The notes below the pieces were generated by a model. That model searched no databases. It worked only from the letters and a program-made list of their open reading frames with translations, and was not told the origin of the DNA. Made by a program: the position numbers and the translations under genes. Shown here one piece after another: positions 42,674 through 52,171 of a stretch of 64,000 bases of DNA. How positions within the stretch are numbered: the first letter of the stretch is position 1; every line of letters begins with the position of its first letter. Source of the DNA: Sulfobacillus thermotolerans. GTDB taxonomy: Bacteria; Bacillota; Sulfobacillia; Sulfobacillales; Sulfobacillaceae. Location of the stretch: positions 1,798,001 through 1,862,000 of the forward strand of contig CP019454.1 of assembly GCA_002951815.1 (NCBI GenBank). Reading direction: 5' to 3'.

Positions 42674-43534
42674 TTAATCATACCAATGCGAGTCGTCATA
42701 GCGTGAATACGAAGCCACAAATGCCACAACGAATCCGAGTCCCATAAAAGCTTCCAGAATAACCACACCGAGTTGTTGATCCGCAAGCGGTGTCAGGGAC
42801 AACAGGCGCGGGGCGTGCACATAGAACGAGTAGAAAGCGACGTGGGTATCAATAATGTAAAACCACACGAGCATCATCAGAGCGAAGTTGAAAAAAATAT
42901 ACATGAGTTGATAGATCCGGGACACCATGCCTAATTCGATGTGGTCTTGATCCCAGGAATCAGATGGCGTGAACCCTTTGAGCGGCAGCGGGGCTAAGAT
43001 AGGCCACCACATGGTAATAGCCAAGATCAATACGACGTATGATTCGAGAATATAAAGCCATCCCGATAATAGGCTGACATCGAGCAGGGGTGGATAGTTG
43101 AATCCAGCAAAAACGATGTTAAATAGTAAAATAGCAACAACAGGATTCGTGACGCCCGCTAAAAGGCGTGACCACGTCCCGTGATGCCAAACGCGTGCCA
43201 GCAGCGCTTCGGGAAGGCCTAACAAAAATAGCGGAGGGATTACCATCGTGAGTAGTGCATATTGCAACATATGAGCAGAAAAAAGATAGTGTTCGGCCGC
43301 CAGCCGGATGGGAGAGCCCATGGCGAGATAGAACATCAAAAGAGCCAGCGTGAAATAGGCTTGCTGTAAAAAGCTGGCAGAGTATCCCGTGGCGTGGTGA
43401 TGCCTTCGTCCTGTCAAGCGAAGATAGAAAGAGAAAAGTAATATCAGAATCAATGCCATGACCGGGTGCCATAAGAAAAATACATTGTGTCGCCAAAAGT
43501 TGGCCATAGTCCACCTCGCATGCGTCTGTGTCAT
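42674..43534 (-). CDS. CtaG-like cytochrome c oxidase assembly membrane protein
   Basis: 286 residues, about seven membrane helices. The pattern FFLWHPVMALILILLF, RLAAEHYLFSAHMLQYALLTMVIPPLFLLGLP and WPILAPLPLKG with several conserved His residues matches the Bacillus CtaG (caa3_CtaG) family. Such proteins are needed for copper-site formation in the terminal oxidase. No oxidase genes lie alongside. It ends minus-strand transcription just before the G1 peptidase hairpin. Confidence 0.82.
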   Translation of the reverse strand: MTQTHARWTMANFWRHNVFFLWHPVMALILILLFSFYLRLTGRRHHHATGYSASFLQQAYFTLALLMFYLAMGSPIRLAAEHYLFSAHMLQYALLTMVIPPLFLLGLPEALLARVWHHGTWSRLLAGVTNPVVAILLFNIVFAGFNYPPLLDVSLLSGWLYILESYVVLILAITMWWPILAPLPLKGFTPSDSWDQDHIELGMVSRIYQLMYIFFNFALMMLVWFYIIDTHVAFYSFYVHAPRLLSLTPLADQQLGVVILEAFMGLGFVVAFVASYSRYDDSHWYD

Positions 43535-43637
43535 TGTCGGTCGTTCTCCTTAACATTGTACTCGGAGTCGCCACACTTAGCAGGCGTCTTAGACGATGGA
43601 TGCTTGCCAACATCAGACAGGCCTCGCTCGGATGACG

Positions 43638-45983
43638 TTATGACATCTCTGAGGGGCCAACACCCGGGACGGGGCTAGGGGAAGCGGTCCGGCTGTGAAA
43701 GAAACGTAGAACAATGCCTTTCATTCCATCGAGGATCAGCATATACAGCAGCGTGAACACAAAGAGGTAGACGATAGCGCGTAAGGTGACGGCATGCATG
43801 AGCCAGCCATGAACGGCCAATAGCGACACGACGATGACGTCGCCTAGGGCAGCCAGTGTCAGAAAGCGTCCGGGCCGTGATAGCCAGAACCACGAGCGTT
43901 CCCGAACGACAAAGACATTGCCAAGGCCAGAAAACACGAGACCCAAAAAGTCCATGGTTTGCAAGGTGGGGAGCGGCCAATGGAAATCATACCGGCCGAC
44001 CAGGAAGACGGCAAAAATGTAAATGAGCCAGGCCATGGCAATGATGAGCGATGTGCCTATGAGTGATGGAAGATCCCAGTGGTCAGGGTCTTGAGAGTAC
44101 CGCACGTTATCATCGGCCAATGACATGGTCACGAAATCATTGGCAAAGAGCAGCAAGAGGACAAGAAGCGGAGTGACGACAAATTGTCCAAATAACAGTA
44201 AGCCGAGACTTAAGAACATAGCGACCTGAAAAGTTTTCACGATTTTATTGAGGGTATAGGTCAGCATGCGTTGATACACAAGTCGCCCTGTTTTGACGGC
44301 GGTGACCACATCGGTTAGCCCAGGTCGCGTGAGCACTAAGCTTGCCGCGGCTTTCGCGACATCCATGGCATTGGACACGGCAATACCGACTTCCGCCTGT
44401 TTGAGCGCTGGTGCGTCATTGACGCCATCCCCGGTCATGCCGGTGATGCGGTGTTGTTTTTGCAGGCGTTGCACAATATGAAATTTGTCTTCGGGAAATA
44501 CACCCGCAAATACGCCGCAATCTTGGTTTGACGTTTGAATGGCGTCGTGCTCGCAGACGGGACCTGCAATATGCAATTGGCTCGCAACGGCTTGAGCCGT
44601 GGGGACACTGTCTCCTGTGACCATGCGCACGTGAATGCCCAAAGCCGTCAAATCGGCCACAGCTTGGGCGGCATCAGGTCTTGGAGGATCGGAGAGCGCT
44701 AAAAATCCTTGAAAAGTCAAAGAATGTTCCGGGCCTGCTGCTACCCCCAAAATCCGCGCACCGGTTTGTGACAGTTTTTCGGCAGCGTCTTGCCAGTCGG
44801 TCAGTGCGGTTAAAGCTGCAATGGTCTGAGGGGCTCCTTTAATGGCTTTCCACGGCACACCGTTATGAATAAACGTGGCCTCCGACCGCTTTGTGGCAGG
44901 ATCGAAGGGAATAAAGTCTTGACGGGGCGGTAAGGTAAGATGCTGCTCTTGAACCGCTTGCAAAATTGCAAGATCTAAAGGATCCTGGGTAGCGGTATCA
45001 CAAGCGATGGCTGCCATGGTAACAAAGTCCGATTCTAAGACACCTGGGGCAGGTTGCATAGCCGTCAGGGTCAGTTGATTGAGGGTCAAGGTTCCTGTTT
45101 TGTCTGTACACAACTCGTCCATCGACGATGCTTCTTCTATCGCGGCAAGACGCGTGACTAAGACCCCATGATGTGCCAGATCTAAGGAGGCTAAGGCCGT
45201 AGCTAGGGTAAACGTGGCGGGGAGCGCGACCGGAACGGATGCGACGAGCAAAATGAGGGCAAATGGTAAAATATCGCCAAGAGCAATGCTGTGCACGGTG
45301 GCGTAAATTAAAATACCCACCACGAGAATGCCATCAAGCAAGACCAGGTAGCGCACAATGCCCATGACGAGGTCTTCAAGGTGACTCCTAGACCCTGCGC
45401 CCCGCACCAGCTCAGCGGTTTTCCCGAAATAACTCCGGGCCCCTGTCGCTTGAACGGTTCCGCTCGCTTCACCACGGCGTAAGATGGAACCCGAATAGAT
45501 GATGCTGCCCGCGCTGCGTTCTACCGGTGCTGCTTCCCCGGTCAGAGACGATTGGTCAACCAGCACGGATCCGGTATCCAGAAGCGTGTCGGCCGGGGCA
45601 AAGTCACCCATGCGCAAATGAATATAGTCTCCAGGAACCAGATCGGCGGCGGGAATTTCGGTCCACGAGCCATCTCTTAACACGCGGGCATTAATTTTTA
45701 ACTGAGTCCGTAAGAGATCCAAAGCACTTTGGGCCCGGCGTTCTTGAGTAAACCCTAAAATGGCATTGAACACCAAGAGGAATGCGATAATCAGCGCTTC
45801 AGGAGTTTTGTGGAGAATGCCCTCGAGAATCAGCGTGACTTCCAGCATCCACGGAACTGGTCCCCAAAATTTCATCAGAAACAACCGGATGGGGTGCGGA
45901 GCTTCCTCTTTGACTTGATTCGGTCCGAATTGGCGAAGAAGCGCTTGCGCTTCGCTCGTAGTTAGTCCCTTTGTAGTGTCCAT
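43638..45983 (-). CDS. plasma-membrane P-type ATPase, P3A proton-pump type
   Basis: 781 residues. The N-terminal GLTTSEAQALLRQFGPNQVKEEA is the cation-ATPase N domain. DQSSLTGEAAPVERS is the actuator loop, CTDKTGTLTLNQL carries the phosphorylated Asp and TGDGVNDAPALKQAEVGIAV is the hinge motif. Membrane helices fit the P3A H+-ATPase plan seen in plants, fungi and some archaea and bacteria, without the metal-binding N-terminus of P1B pumps. Proton export would support pH balance in acid surroundings. A different cation cannot be excluded. Confidence 0.86.
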   Translation of the reverse strand: MDTTKGLTTSEAQALLRQFGPNQVKEEAPHPIRLFLMKFWGPVPWMLEVTLILEGILHKTPEALIIAFLLVFNAILGFTQERRAQSALDLLRTQLKINARVLRDGSWTEIPAADLVPGDYIHLRMGDFAPADTLLDTGSVLVDQSSLTGEAAPVERSAGSIIYSGSILRRGEASGTVQATGARSYFGKTAELVRGAGSRSHLEDLVMGIVRYLVLLDGILVVGILIYATVHSIALGDILPFALILLVASVPVALPATFTLATALASLDLAHHGVLVTRLAAIEEASSMDELCTDKTGTLTLNQLTLTAMQPAPGVLESDFVTMAAIACDTATQDPLDLAILQAVQEQHLTLPPRQDFIPFDPATKRSEATFIHNGVPWKAIKGAPQTIAALTALTDWQDAAEKLSQTGARILGVAAGPEHSLTFQGFLALSDPPRPDAAQAVADLTALGIHVRMVTGDSVPTAQAVASQLHIAGPVCEHDAIQTSNQDCGVFAGVFPEDKFHIVQRLQKQHRITGMTGDGVNDAPALKQAEVGIAVSNAMDVAKAAASLVLTRPGLTDVVTAVKTGRLVYQRMLTYTLNKIVKTFQVAMFLSLGLLLFGQFVVTPLLVLLLLFANDFVTMSLADDNVRYSQDPDHWDLPSLIGTSLIIAMAWLIYIFAVFLVGRYDFHWPLPTLQTMDFLGLVFSGLGNVFVVRERSWFWLSRPGRFLTLAALGDVIVVSLLAVHGWLMHAVTLRAIVYLFVFTLLYMLILDGMKGIVLRFFHSRTASPSPVPGVGPSEMS

Positions 45984-46061
45984 AGAACGCCCCTTTGTTG
46001 AGACCTGTGCTGTCTTAGGTGTATGAGCTTGTTCATATCATGGCGATTTGTCCAAGGGGGT

Positions 46062-46106
46062 GTCTACGACCAAATGGCTCTCTTTAGAGGTCATTTGGTC
46101 GTAGAC
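46062..46106. repeat. perfect 15-bp inverted repeat between divergent genes
   Basis: GTCTACGACCAAATG (46062-46076) and CATTTGGTCGTAGAC (46092-46106), with a 15-base loop that itself contains CTCT/AGAG. It lies between the P-type ATPase start (45983, minus) and the TenA-like start (46200, plus). No T-run follows, so it is not a standard terminator. Confidence 0.88.
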
Positions 46107-46199
46107 CTTATGACCGCCTAATCGCTTTACGGCGCTCTTAATTTTTTGTACCCTAGGCAAAGATGTGCTAAAAGAACGGCTGAGAATGGAGTGGGAATC

Positions 46200-46937
46200 A
46201 TGACGGCGTCTGTGAAGCAAATGACTACGCTCGATGACTTGGAAGTAGTTATGCGGGAATGGGTGGAACAAACCTTTTTTAACAGCCCTTTTTTTGAAGC
46301 GCTCGCAGCGGGACAGTACACCCCAATACAATTGCGTCACTTTGCCATTCAATATGGCTATTATAGTCGGCATTTTCCGCGGGTGTTAGGCGCGGCGATC
46401 TCGGCAATGGCGCCGTACCCGCAGTGGTGGATGCCTCTGGCCGATAACTTATGGGATGAGGCGGGACGAGGTGTGCCCGGTAAATCCCATGAAGAACTGT
46501 ACCGGACCTTTTTGTTATCCGTTGACCCTACCGTGACACTTGACGCCCAAGGGCTACCGCCGGAACCTATGTCGTCTGTTGTGGCTCAGGCTACGGACTT
46601 TTTTATTGATTTCTTTAGACGTTCGACTCCGTTGGAAGCCATGGCGGCGGTGGGCTTGGGTTCGGAATTTTTTGCTGGGGAAGTCATGGGCCGCATTGGA
46701 CATTCCTTAGAGCATATGCGGTATCAACAACATCACGAGTTTGATCTCACCTTTTGGAGGGTCCATGCGGAAACGGATGAACCCCGCCATTACCAGCTCT
46801 GTCGTAGCATTTTGCAGCAGTTTCGGGATCCTGCCGATCTCGGCATGATGTTGGAAACAGGGCAAATGATTGCTGCGTCGGAATTGGCGATGTATACGGG
46901 ATTGCATCAGGAAATGCAGGCATTAGTAGCGCGCTGA
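46200..46937 (+). CDS. TenA/PqqC-like haem-oxygenase-fold protein
   Basis: 245 residues. LEVVMREWVEQTFFNSPFFEAL, QLRHFAIQYGYYSRHFPRVLGA, DNLWDEAGRGVPGKSHEELY and a late HHEFDLTFWRVHAETDEPRHYQ give the all-helical fold and scattered His/Glu ligands of the iron-containing redox/PqqC-like group. The enzyme is probably an oxidase or oxygenase rather than a thiaminase, since the typical TenA Cys is not evident. The ATG at 46200 has GGAGTGG upstream. It is divergent from the ATPase and convergent with the oligopeptide-binding gene. Confidence 0.75.
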   Translation: MTASVKQMTTLDDLEVVMREWVEQTFFNSPFFEALAAGQYTPIQLRHFAIQYGYYSRHFPRVLGAAISAMAPYPQWWMPLADNLWDEAGRGVPGKSHEELYRTFLLSVDPTVTLDAQGLPPEPMSSVVAQATDFFIDFFRRSTPLEAMAAVGLGSEFFAGEVMGRIGHSLEHMRYQQHHEFDLTFWRVHAETDEPRHYQLCRSILQQFRDPADLGMMLETGQMIAASELAMYTGLHQEMQALVAR

Positions 46938-46982
46938 CGGATTGTTCGTCACATAAGTGATTAAGACACTTTCGATGAAAAG

Positions 46983-47018
46983 GAGGCAACCATGCCTAGG
47001 GCTGCACATGGTTGCCCC
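46983..47018. terminator. hairpin between convergent TenA-like and substrate-binding genes
   Basis: GGCAACCATG (46985-46994) and CATGGTTGCC (47007-47016) form a 10-bp perfect stem with flanking AGGAG and CCCCT. It probably ends both transcripts. Confidence 0.65.
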
Positions 47019-47033
47019 CTGTACTGCACAATG

Positions 47034-48776
47034 TCAAGGGGTCGCGGAAAACCACCAGTGATTCGGCAAAAATAGGGCCCCCGCCGGGTCAAAGTACGTC
47101 GAGACCCCGTGTAATGTTTTCGAATGCACTAAGATTTCGGCCGGATCGGGAATGAATAAGACCGGCAGTTGCCGAGCGGCATAGGACTCGTAGGCGTAAA
47201 GATTGTGCAAGGTCTGGGCTGTCGTACCCGGAGCGTAAGTGGCTTGGATGAGTTGGTTCATGCGCTGATTGTCGTAGCTTCCCATATTTTCTGATCCTGT
47301 CGACGCAAATAATCCGCCGCCACTTGGATAACCGGTACCGTAGGTCCAACCACCCACCGATTGATCCCAATCGATCATGGCCCAGCTTGAGGCATTTGCG
47401 GCGCCGTGGGTGACGACTTCGTCGAATGGCTCTGCATAGAGACTCACACTAATCCCTTCTTGGGCCCAATCACTCTTAAGAAGTTCGGCCAAGTCGGTTC
47501 CGGCAGTGCTTCCAGAGGCGTAAATTAAAGTGAATTTGAGTGGGATGCCGTGTTTCGTCATGACTCCCCCGACTTCATGCCATCCGTTTTTCTCCAATAG
47601 GGCTTTACCAGCGGCTGGATTAAAAGCATAGGGCGATTTGGCTAGAGCTGGATTAAAAAATGGTGTACGCGGCAATGGCGCCAAAGTTGTGTCGTCTGCT
47701 ACCGCATAGCCGTGGTAAAAATCTTGAATGATCGCTTTTTGATCGATCCCCATTTGCAACGCCTGTCTGACGGGAAGCTGTTGAAAGGCTTTGCCAATGC
47801 CGTTGGGCGCGGCTGTATTTTGGTTAGGCACAATGTAGTTAAAGCCAATGGCGTATTCGGGGACTTCGGTGTCGCTGGTCAATTGAGCTTTTGACGTCAT
47901 CAGGGAGGGCGGCAACGACCCTGCATTGATCGCTCCCGTTTTGAGCGCTGCAAACTCGCTAGAGGGTGACGATTCGTATTGGTACATCACCTTGCTCAGC
48001 CATGATTTATGCCCACTATAGGCTTTGTTGGGGACAAAGGTCCAGAAATTGTTGGGCGACATTGCACTCAGTTTGTAGGGACCATCGACAACACGATAGA
48101 CGGAGTTAAGCGGTGAATTGGCCAATGACGCGATATAGTGCAGTTCTTCGGTCATGTTGGTGGGGTATTTGTCCCAGACGGACGCAGGAGCAGGAATGAT
48201 TTGGCCTAGTCCATTGCGCACAAACCATGCGGGGTTGCGCGGTGCAGCAATCTTTACCACGACAGTATATGGGCCTTTGGCGGTGACACTTTGCCATAAG
48301 CTGGGGAAGCCTCCAAAGCCTTCACCCCAAAAGGTCCAAGGAGCACTGGCATTGCTTGCCGCTTTCATGACGTTCCAGGAAAATACGACGTCGGCTGCGG
48401 TAACCGGTGTGCCATTGGACCAATGCCATTTCGGATTCAGCTTGATGGTGTAAACATCCCCGGCCGCATTCCAAGTAATAGACTGCGCGAGGGAACGCTG
48501 ATAGTCGAGTTGATCATGGCCATTCACGGCAATTAAGGGCTTATACATCATGAGTTCTACTTGCTCGTTGGTTACCGTATCCGTGACCGCTGACCGCAAT
48601 GGGAAAAACCAATTGGGGGATTGCTGGCTGGTAAGCGCAATCACCGCGGTCCCTCCATGAATGGGGTGGCCCGCACCAGTGGAGGAGTTAGAAGATTGGG
48701 CTGCATTCGTCCCGCAACCGGCCAAAAGTGCTCCGAGTAAAAGGGATGACGATGTCAGGGCTAAGACTTTTCGCAT
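47034..48776 (-). CDS. oligopeptide/solute-binding lipoprotein of an ABC importer (family 5)
   Basis: About 580 residues. A lipoprotein signal (MRKVLALTSSSLLLGALLAGC) is followed by a periplasmic-binding family 5 body: YTIKLNPKWHWSNGTPVTAADVVFSW is the family signature, with a later RQALQMGIDQKAIIQDFYHG. It captures peptides or related solutes outside the cell. No permease or ATPase gene is adjacent, so it may share a transporter encoded elsewhere. The start at 48776 gives a proper signal peptide. A longer frame to 48884 does not. Confidence 0.9.
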   Translation of the reverse strand: MRKVLALTSSSLLLGALLAGCGTNAAQSSNSSTGAGHPIHGGTAVIALTSQQSPNWFFPLRSAVTDTVTNEQVELMMYKPLIAVNGHDQLDYQRSLAQSITWNAAGDVYTIKLNPKWHWSNGTPVTAADVVFSWNVMKAASNASAPWTFWGEGFGGFPSLWQSVTAKGPYTVVVKIAAPRNPAWFVRNGLGQIIPAPASVWDKYPTNMTEELHYIASLANSPLNSVYRVVDGPYKLSAMSPNNFWTFVPNKAYSGHKSWLSKVMYQYESSPSSEFAALKTGAINAGSLPPSLMTSKAQLTSDTEVPEYAIGFNYIVPNQNTAAPNGIGKAFQQLPVRQALQMGIDQKAIIQDFYHGYAVADDTTLAPLPRTPFFNPALAKSPYAFNPAAGKALLEKNGWHEVGGVMTKHGIPLKFTLIYASGSTAGTDLAELLKSDWAQEGISVSLYAEPFDEVVTHGAANASSWAMIDWDQSVGGWTYGTGYPSGGGLFASTGSENMGSYDNQRMNQLIQATYAPGTTAQTLHNLYAYESYAARQLPVLFIPDPAEILVHSKTLHGVSTYFDPAGALFLPNHWWFSATP

Positions 48777-48910
48777 CTGTTGCACTCCTTCACTATTAAC
48801 GTGTGTGGTTTCATGTCTGTGTGATAGCGAGGACACATTATTTGGAAATGTTGCCATTATATCATCGATGATGGGAGTAACCAATTGGAAAATAGCCTCG
48901 GGGACACATT

Positions 48911-50076
48911 TTAAGGCTCGGATCCTAGTTTTTGGCGTAGCAACCGTTCCGCCTCAATGGAGAACTCTAGAGGCAACTGGTCCACAAACGGCTGGGTCAA
49001 GGGTTTGGCAGCGGTCCAAGATAGGGAGGGTGTAGAAGTTGTCCATAAGGGACCTGTAATCACGTCAGGCAAAGTGAGCCAGACATTCTCCTCAGTGGCC
49101 GTGGCCTGTGGGCCCGTCGACAACACATCGCGCTCAAGGCGGGCATGGGTAGCCGTTGGTGCAAGAAAGATACCGCCCTGTATGCTCATAGGCCCATCTT
49201 TGCTGAATCCATGGACCGATAAGGACGATGCGGTATGTGATCCCAAATGATAAATTGTGGGTCGGTAGATGATGTGTTGGTCGCTTTCGGCTACTGCACA
49301 GGTGATGACCCGAGTACTGGCCTGTGTGCCCTGAAGAATAATTTGCGTGGATTCATAAGTCTTCGCCCCGCCAAAATGCCCTTCGACCCATGTGAGCTGA
49401 CTTTCCGCTTCACATACCACCCGCTTTGTTACCCAAGTGGATACGGTATGGGCCCAATTTTTCACCGCAATGTATTGGAAGGTGGCCTTCGCTCCTAAGA
49501 GCACTTCGGTGTGCACGAGATGGGACGGCGCAAAGTCCAATGAGGGGCGTCCTTCAATGAATTGCGCGTGGGCACCACGGTCTAGCCAAATGAGATGGCG
49601 CTCGATTTGACCCGGGTGTCCCTGGGGTCGAAAATAGCTGACCGGCACTGGGCAAGTCACTCCCGGTGGGACATATAACACCATACCGCCGGTGAAGAGC
49701 ACGGCATTAAGCGCACTGCTCGCGCTTTCTTGGAGGGGAAGAATGTGGCCCAAAAGTTTGTGCAGTAACTGCGGGTGCGTGCGCATGACGTCATAAAAGT
49801 TCCCATAAATGATTTGATCCTGCGCTAAGCGTTTTGTTAATTGCTGGTAAACGACTTCCGCTTCATCAGCGTGTGTTTGACCAGACTCTGCCATATTGGT
49901 GTTTGGTTTTTGAAACCTTGGATAGGCCAATAAGGGGTGACGAGATCTGCATTGAGCGTGGCGAGAGCTGAAAGGCGAAACTCTGTAAGCCACGAGGGTT
50001 CACCCCGCTTTTGGCTGTGGGCTACGATGGACTGCGGGGTGATGTCAGTAAATGTTTTCCAAATCTCTTGGGCCAC
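48911..50076 (-). pseudogene. SufB-like Fe-S assembly protein split by a frameshift
   Basis: The first frame (from 50076) encodes SQKRGEPSWLTEFRLSAL, a hallmark of the SufB/SufD N-terminus, but stops at 49837. A second frame takes over near 49890 with EAEVVYQQLTKRLAQDQIIYG, then VLFTGGMVLYVPPGVTCPVPVS, the SufBD beta-helix, and ends at 48911 with a normal C-terminus. Joined, they give about 390 residues, short for SufB (about 470). There is no ribosome site before the internal ATG at 49894. A real frameshift, a programmed one or a sequencing error are all possible. No sufC, sufS or sufU is next to it. Confidence 0.72.
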
Positions 50077-50175
50077 GGGTTTTCCTCCTGCCGGATGATA
50101 TAGCTTTTGGGGCTAATTGTTAAGGTTATTGTAGCGTATTCGCATGAGGATATCAGAAATGGTCTTAGGGGGAAA

Positions 50176-52002
50176 TTACAACGAGGGTCGTTGCAAGGGA
50201 AATGGCATCGTTGTGACCATGATATTGTGACCGAATACCAGTTGTTGATGGAGAGATCTCTCGAATTGGTTATAGAGAAAGCCTTCCCATGGATTTTTGC
50301 TGGTCAATATTGGGAGAATAACCCATAAGACTTGGCCGGGATTTTGTTGTTGCCAGTCCTCAATATAGGCCATCAAAGATTCCATCACCGAGGCGTTTTG
50401 AACGGACGTTGTCTGCAAATGCAGTGGACCGTGGGTATCGGACTGGGCCCAGACCGCCGCAAATTCCTGTTCGGCGGCTTCGTTAGGTGCGATGTGTAAC
50501 GCGATGACTTGAGGTGCGAGGTACTGGGCGGTGTGCAATGCTTGTACGGTGAGTTGATTTAATGTGTCGACGGGTACGAGAACCGCTGAGGGTCGGCTTG
50601 GAGGAATGTGTACAGGCTGGGCGAGGGAGAGGATTTGATCCACGGTTCGATATCGTCGCCGAATGGAGACCATGCCCCACATCATCAGAGGGATAGCAAT
50701 GACAATTATCCAGGCACCTCCTTGAAACTTGGAGATAATCGACGAAATCACCACGGCCATCGTCAGTAGTGATCCGATCGCAACGAAGGGCAACACGCGC
50801 AGTTGGACTGTGGGCTTTCCTGCTCTTCGGTCGGTGAGGGCTTTCTTGATTAAACTCACTTGAGCGATGGTGAAGCTGAGATAGACACCAATGGCGTACA
50901 TGGGAATGAGACGATTAATATTGCCATTAAACAGGAGGACAAGAAATGCCGCGACTCCTCCCAAGACAAAAATGCCATTGCGATACACGTCTTGATCATT
51001 GCGAAAGAGAAACATGCGCGGCATCCATTGATCCCATGACATTAAACTGGCTAACTGAGGTAAGCCGGTAAAACTTGTATTAGCGCCAATAGCCAAAATA
51101 GCCATGGTGACGAAAGATAGCAGATAAAAGAATATGCCATGGCCAAAAGTTTCTTGGGCGATTTGTTGAAGTAGTGTCATATGTGCGGTTGGCATCGCAT
51201 GTTCTCTTAAGGCTGCTAGAATAACACCGACATACATGCTGCCAAGGAAAATTCCTAATAATGTTTCGGTCCTTTTGGCAAATTTGGCCGAAGGCGCTTT
51301 AAATATCGGGACGGCATTCGACACGGATTCGATGCCCGTCAACGCCGACGAGCCTGACGTGTAGGATCGCAACAGCATTAGCACGCCAACCGAAGGCAAA
51401 GCCGACGGCAAGGGAAAAATTTTGGGGTGGGGGGCTATCGGCTGAAATGGATGTACCAGTCCGACTGTCGCCATCATCAAGATCATGGCGATGAACAGGT
51501 ACGTGACGGGACTTAAGACCTGTGCCGTTTTTCGCACGCCTTGAAGGTTCAACACCATAATCGCTACGATAATCAAGACATCGGCGGTCACCATGTCGTG
51601 CTGAAGGGATGGGAAGGCGGACACTAGAGCGTCTACGCCTGCCGTAACACTGACGGCCACTGTCATGATATAGTCGATAATTAATGAGGATCCTGCCAAT
51701 ATGCCAATAGTACTGCCAAATGTGGCTTGTCCAATCACATAGCTGCCACCACCATTGGGATAGGACTGGATAATTTGTCGGTAACTGAAGACAAGAAATC
51801 CGAGCAAGAAAATGAGTACGAAGCCCAGGGGCAAAATGTACCATTCGGCTCGAAGGCCTGCGGGTTCCAATTGGATAATCATCTCTTGCGGTCCGTAGGC
51901 GATCGAAGACAAAGCGTCAGGCGCTAACGCTGCGAGTCCTGCCCAGACGCCAACGAGGAGACGCTGAGTTTGCCTGGTGTTCGAGGAACCTTGGGTGGTC
52001 AT
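50176..52002 (-). CDS. APC-superfamily permease with a C-terminal Usp-like domain
   Basis: About 608 residues. The first about 440 residues have about 12 membrane helices. The N-terminal part DALSSIAYGPQEMIIQLEPAG and SYPNGGGSYVIGQATFGSTIG is typical of amino acid or K+/APC transporters. The last about 120 residues (AVLVPVDTLNQLTVQALHTAQYL ... IMVTTMPFP) look like a cytosolic universal-stress-type domain. The start at 52002 (MTTQGSSN) has AGGAGA at good spacing. The substrate is unknown. It lies upstream, in the sense of transcription, of the SufB-like gene with a 100-base gap. Confidence 0.82.
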   Translation of the reverse strand: MTTQGSSNTRQTQRLLVGVWAGLAALAPDALSSIAYGPQEMIIQLEPAGLRAEWYILPLGFVLIFLLGFLVFSYRQIIQSYPNGGGSYVIGQATFGSTIGILAGSSLIIDYIMTVAVSVTAGVDALVSAFPSLQHDMVTADVLIIVAIMVLNLQGVRKTAQVLSPVTYLFIAMILMMATVGLVHPFQPIAPHPKIFPLPSALPSVGVLMLLRSYTSGSSALTGIESVSNAVPIFKAPSAKFAKRTETLLGIFLGSMYVGVILAALREHAMPTAHMTLLQQIAQETFGHGIFFYLLSFVTMAILAIGANTSFTGLPQLASLMSWDQWMPRMFLFRNDQDVYRNGIFVLGGVAAFLVLLFNGNINRLIPMYAIGVYLSFTIAQVSLIKKALTDRRAGKPTVQLRVLPFVAIGSLLTMAVVISSIISKFQGGAWIIVIAIPLMMWGMVSIRRRYRTVDQILSLAQPVHIPPSRPSAVLVPVDTLNQLTVQALHTAQYLAPQVIALHIAPNEAAEQEFAAVWAQSDTHGPLHLQTTSVQNASVMESLMAYIEDWQQQNPGQVLWVILPILTSKNPWEGFLYNQFERSLHQQLVFGHNIMVTTMPFPLQRPSL

Positions 52003-52171
52003 CAAATGGTCTCCTGCCCTTTTAATGGTGCGATATACTACTTGCAAAACAGTATAAGGGATTTGTCTTATAGTGCCTATACAGAGGCGCTTGGGACGCT
52101 TGATGGCCTGATATTTTGCTGAAATGGTTGATGATAGATGAAATCATGCTGTAATTGAGGGAGTTGAGATT

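Noticed and set aside
46983-47085. Tiny frame starting at an ATG with a perfect AAGGAGG site
   Set aside because: The ribosome-site-like bases and the ATG belong to the terminator hairpin between convergent genes. The peptide shows no protein character.
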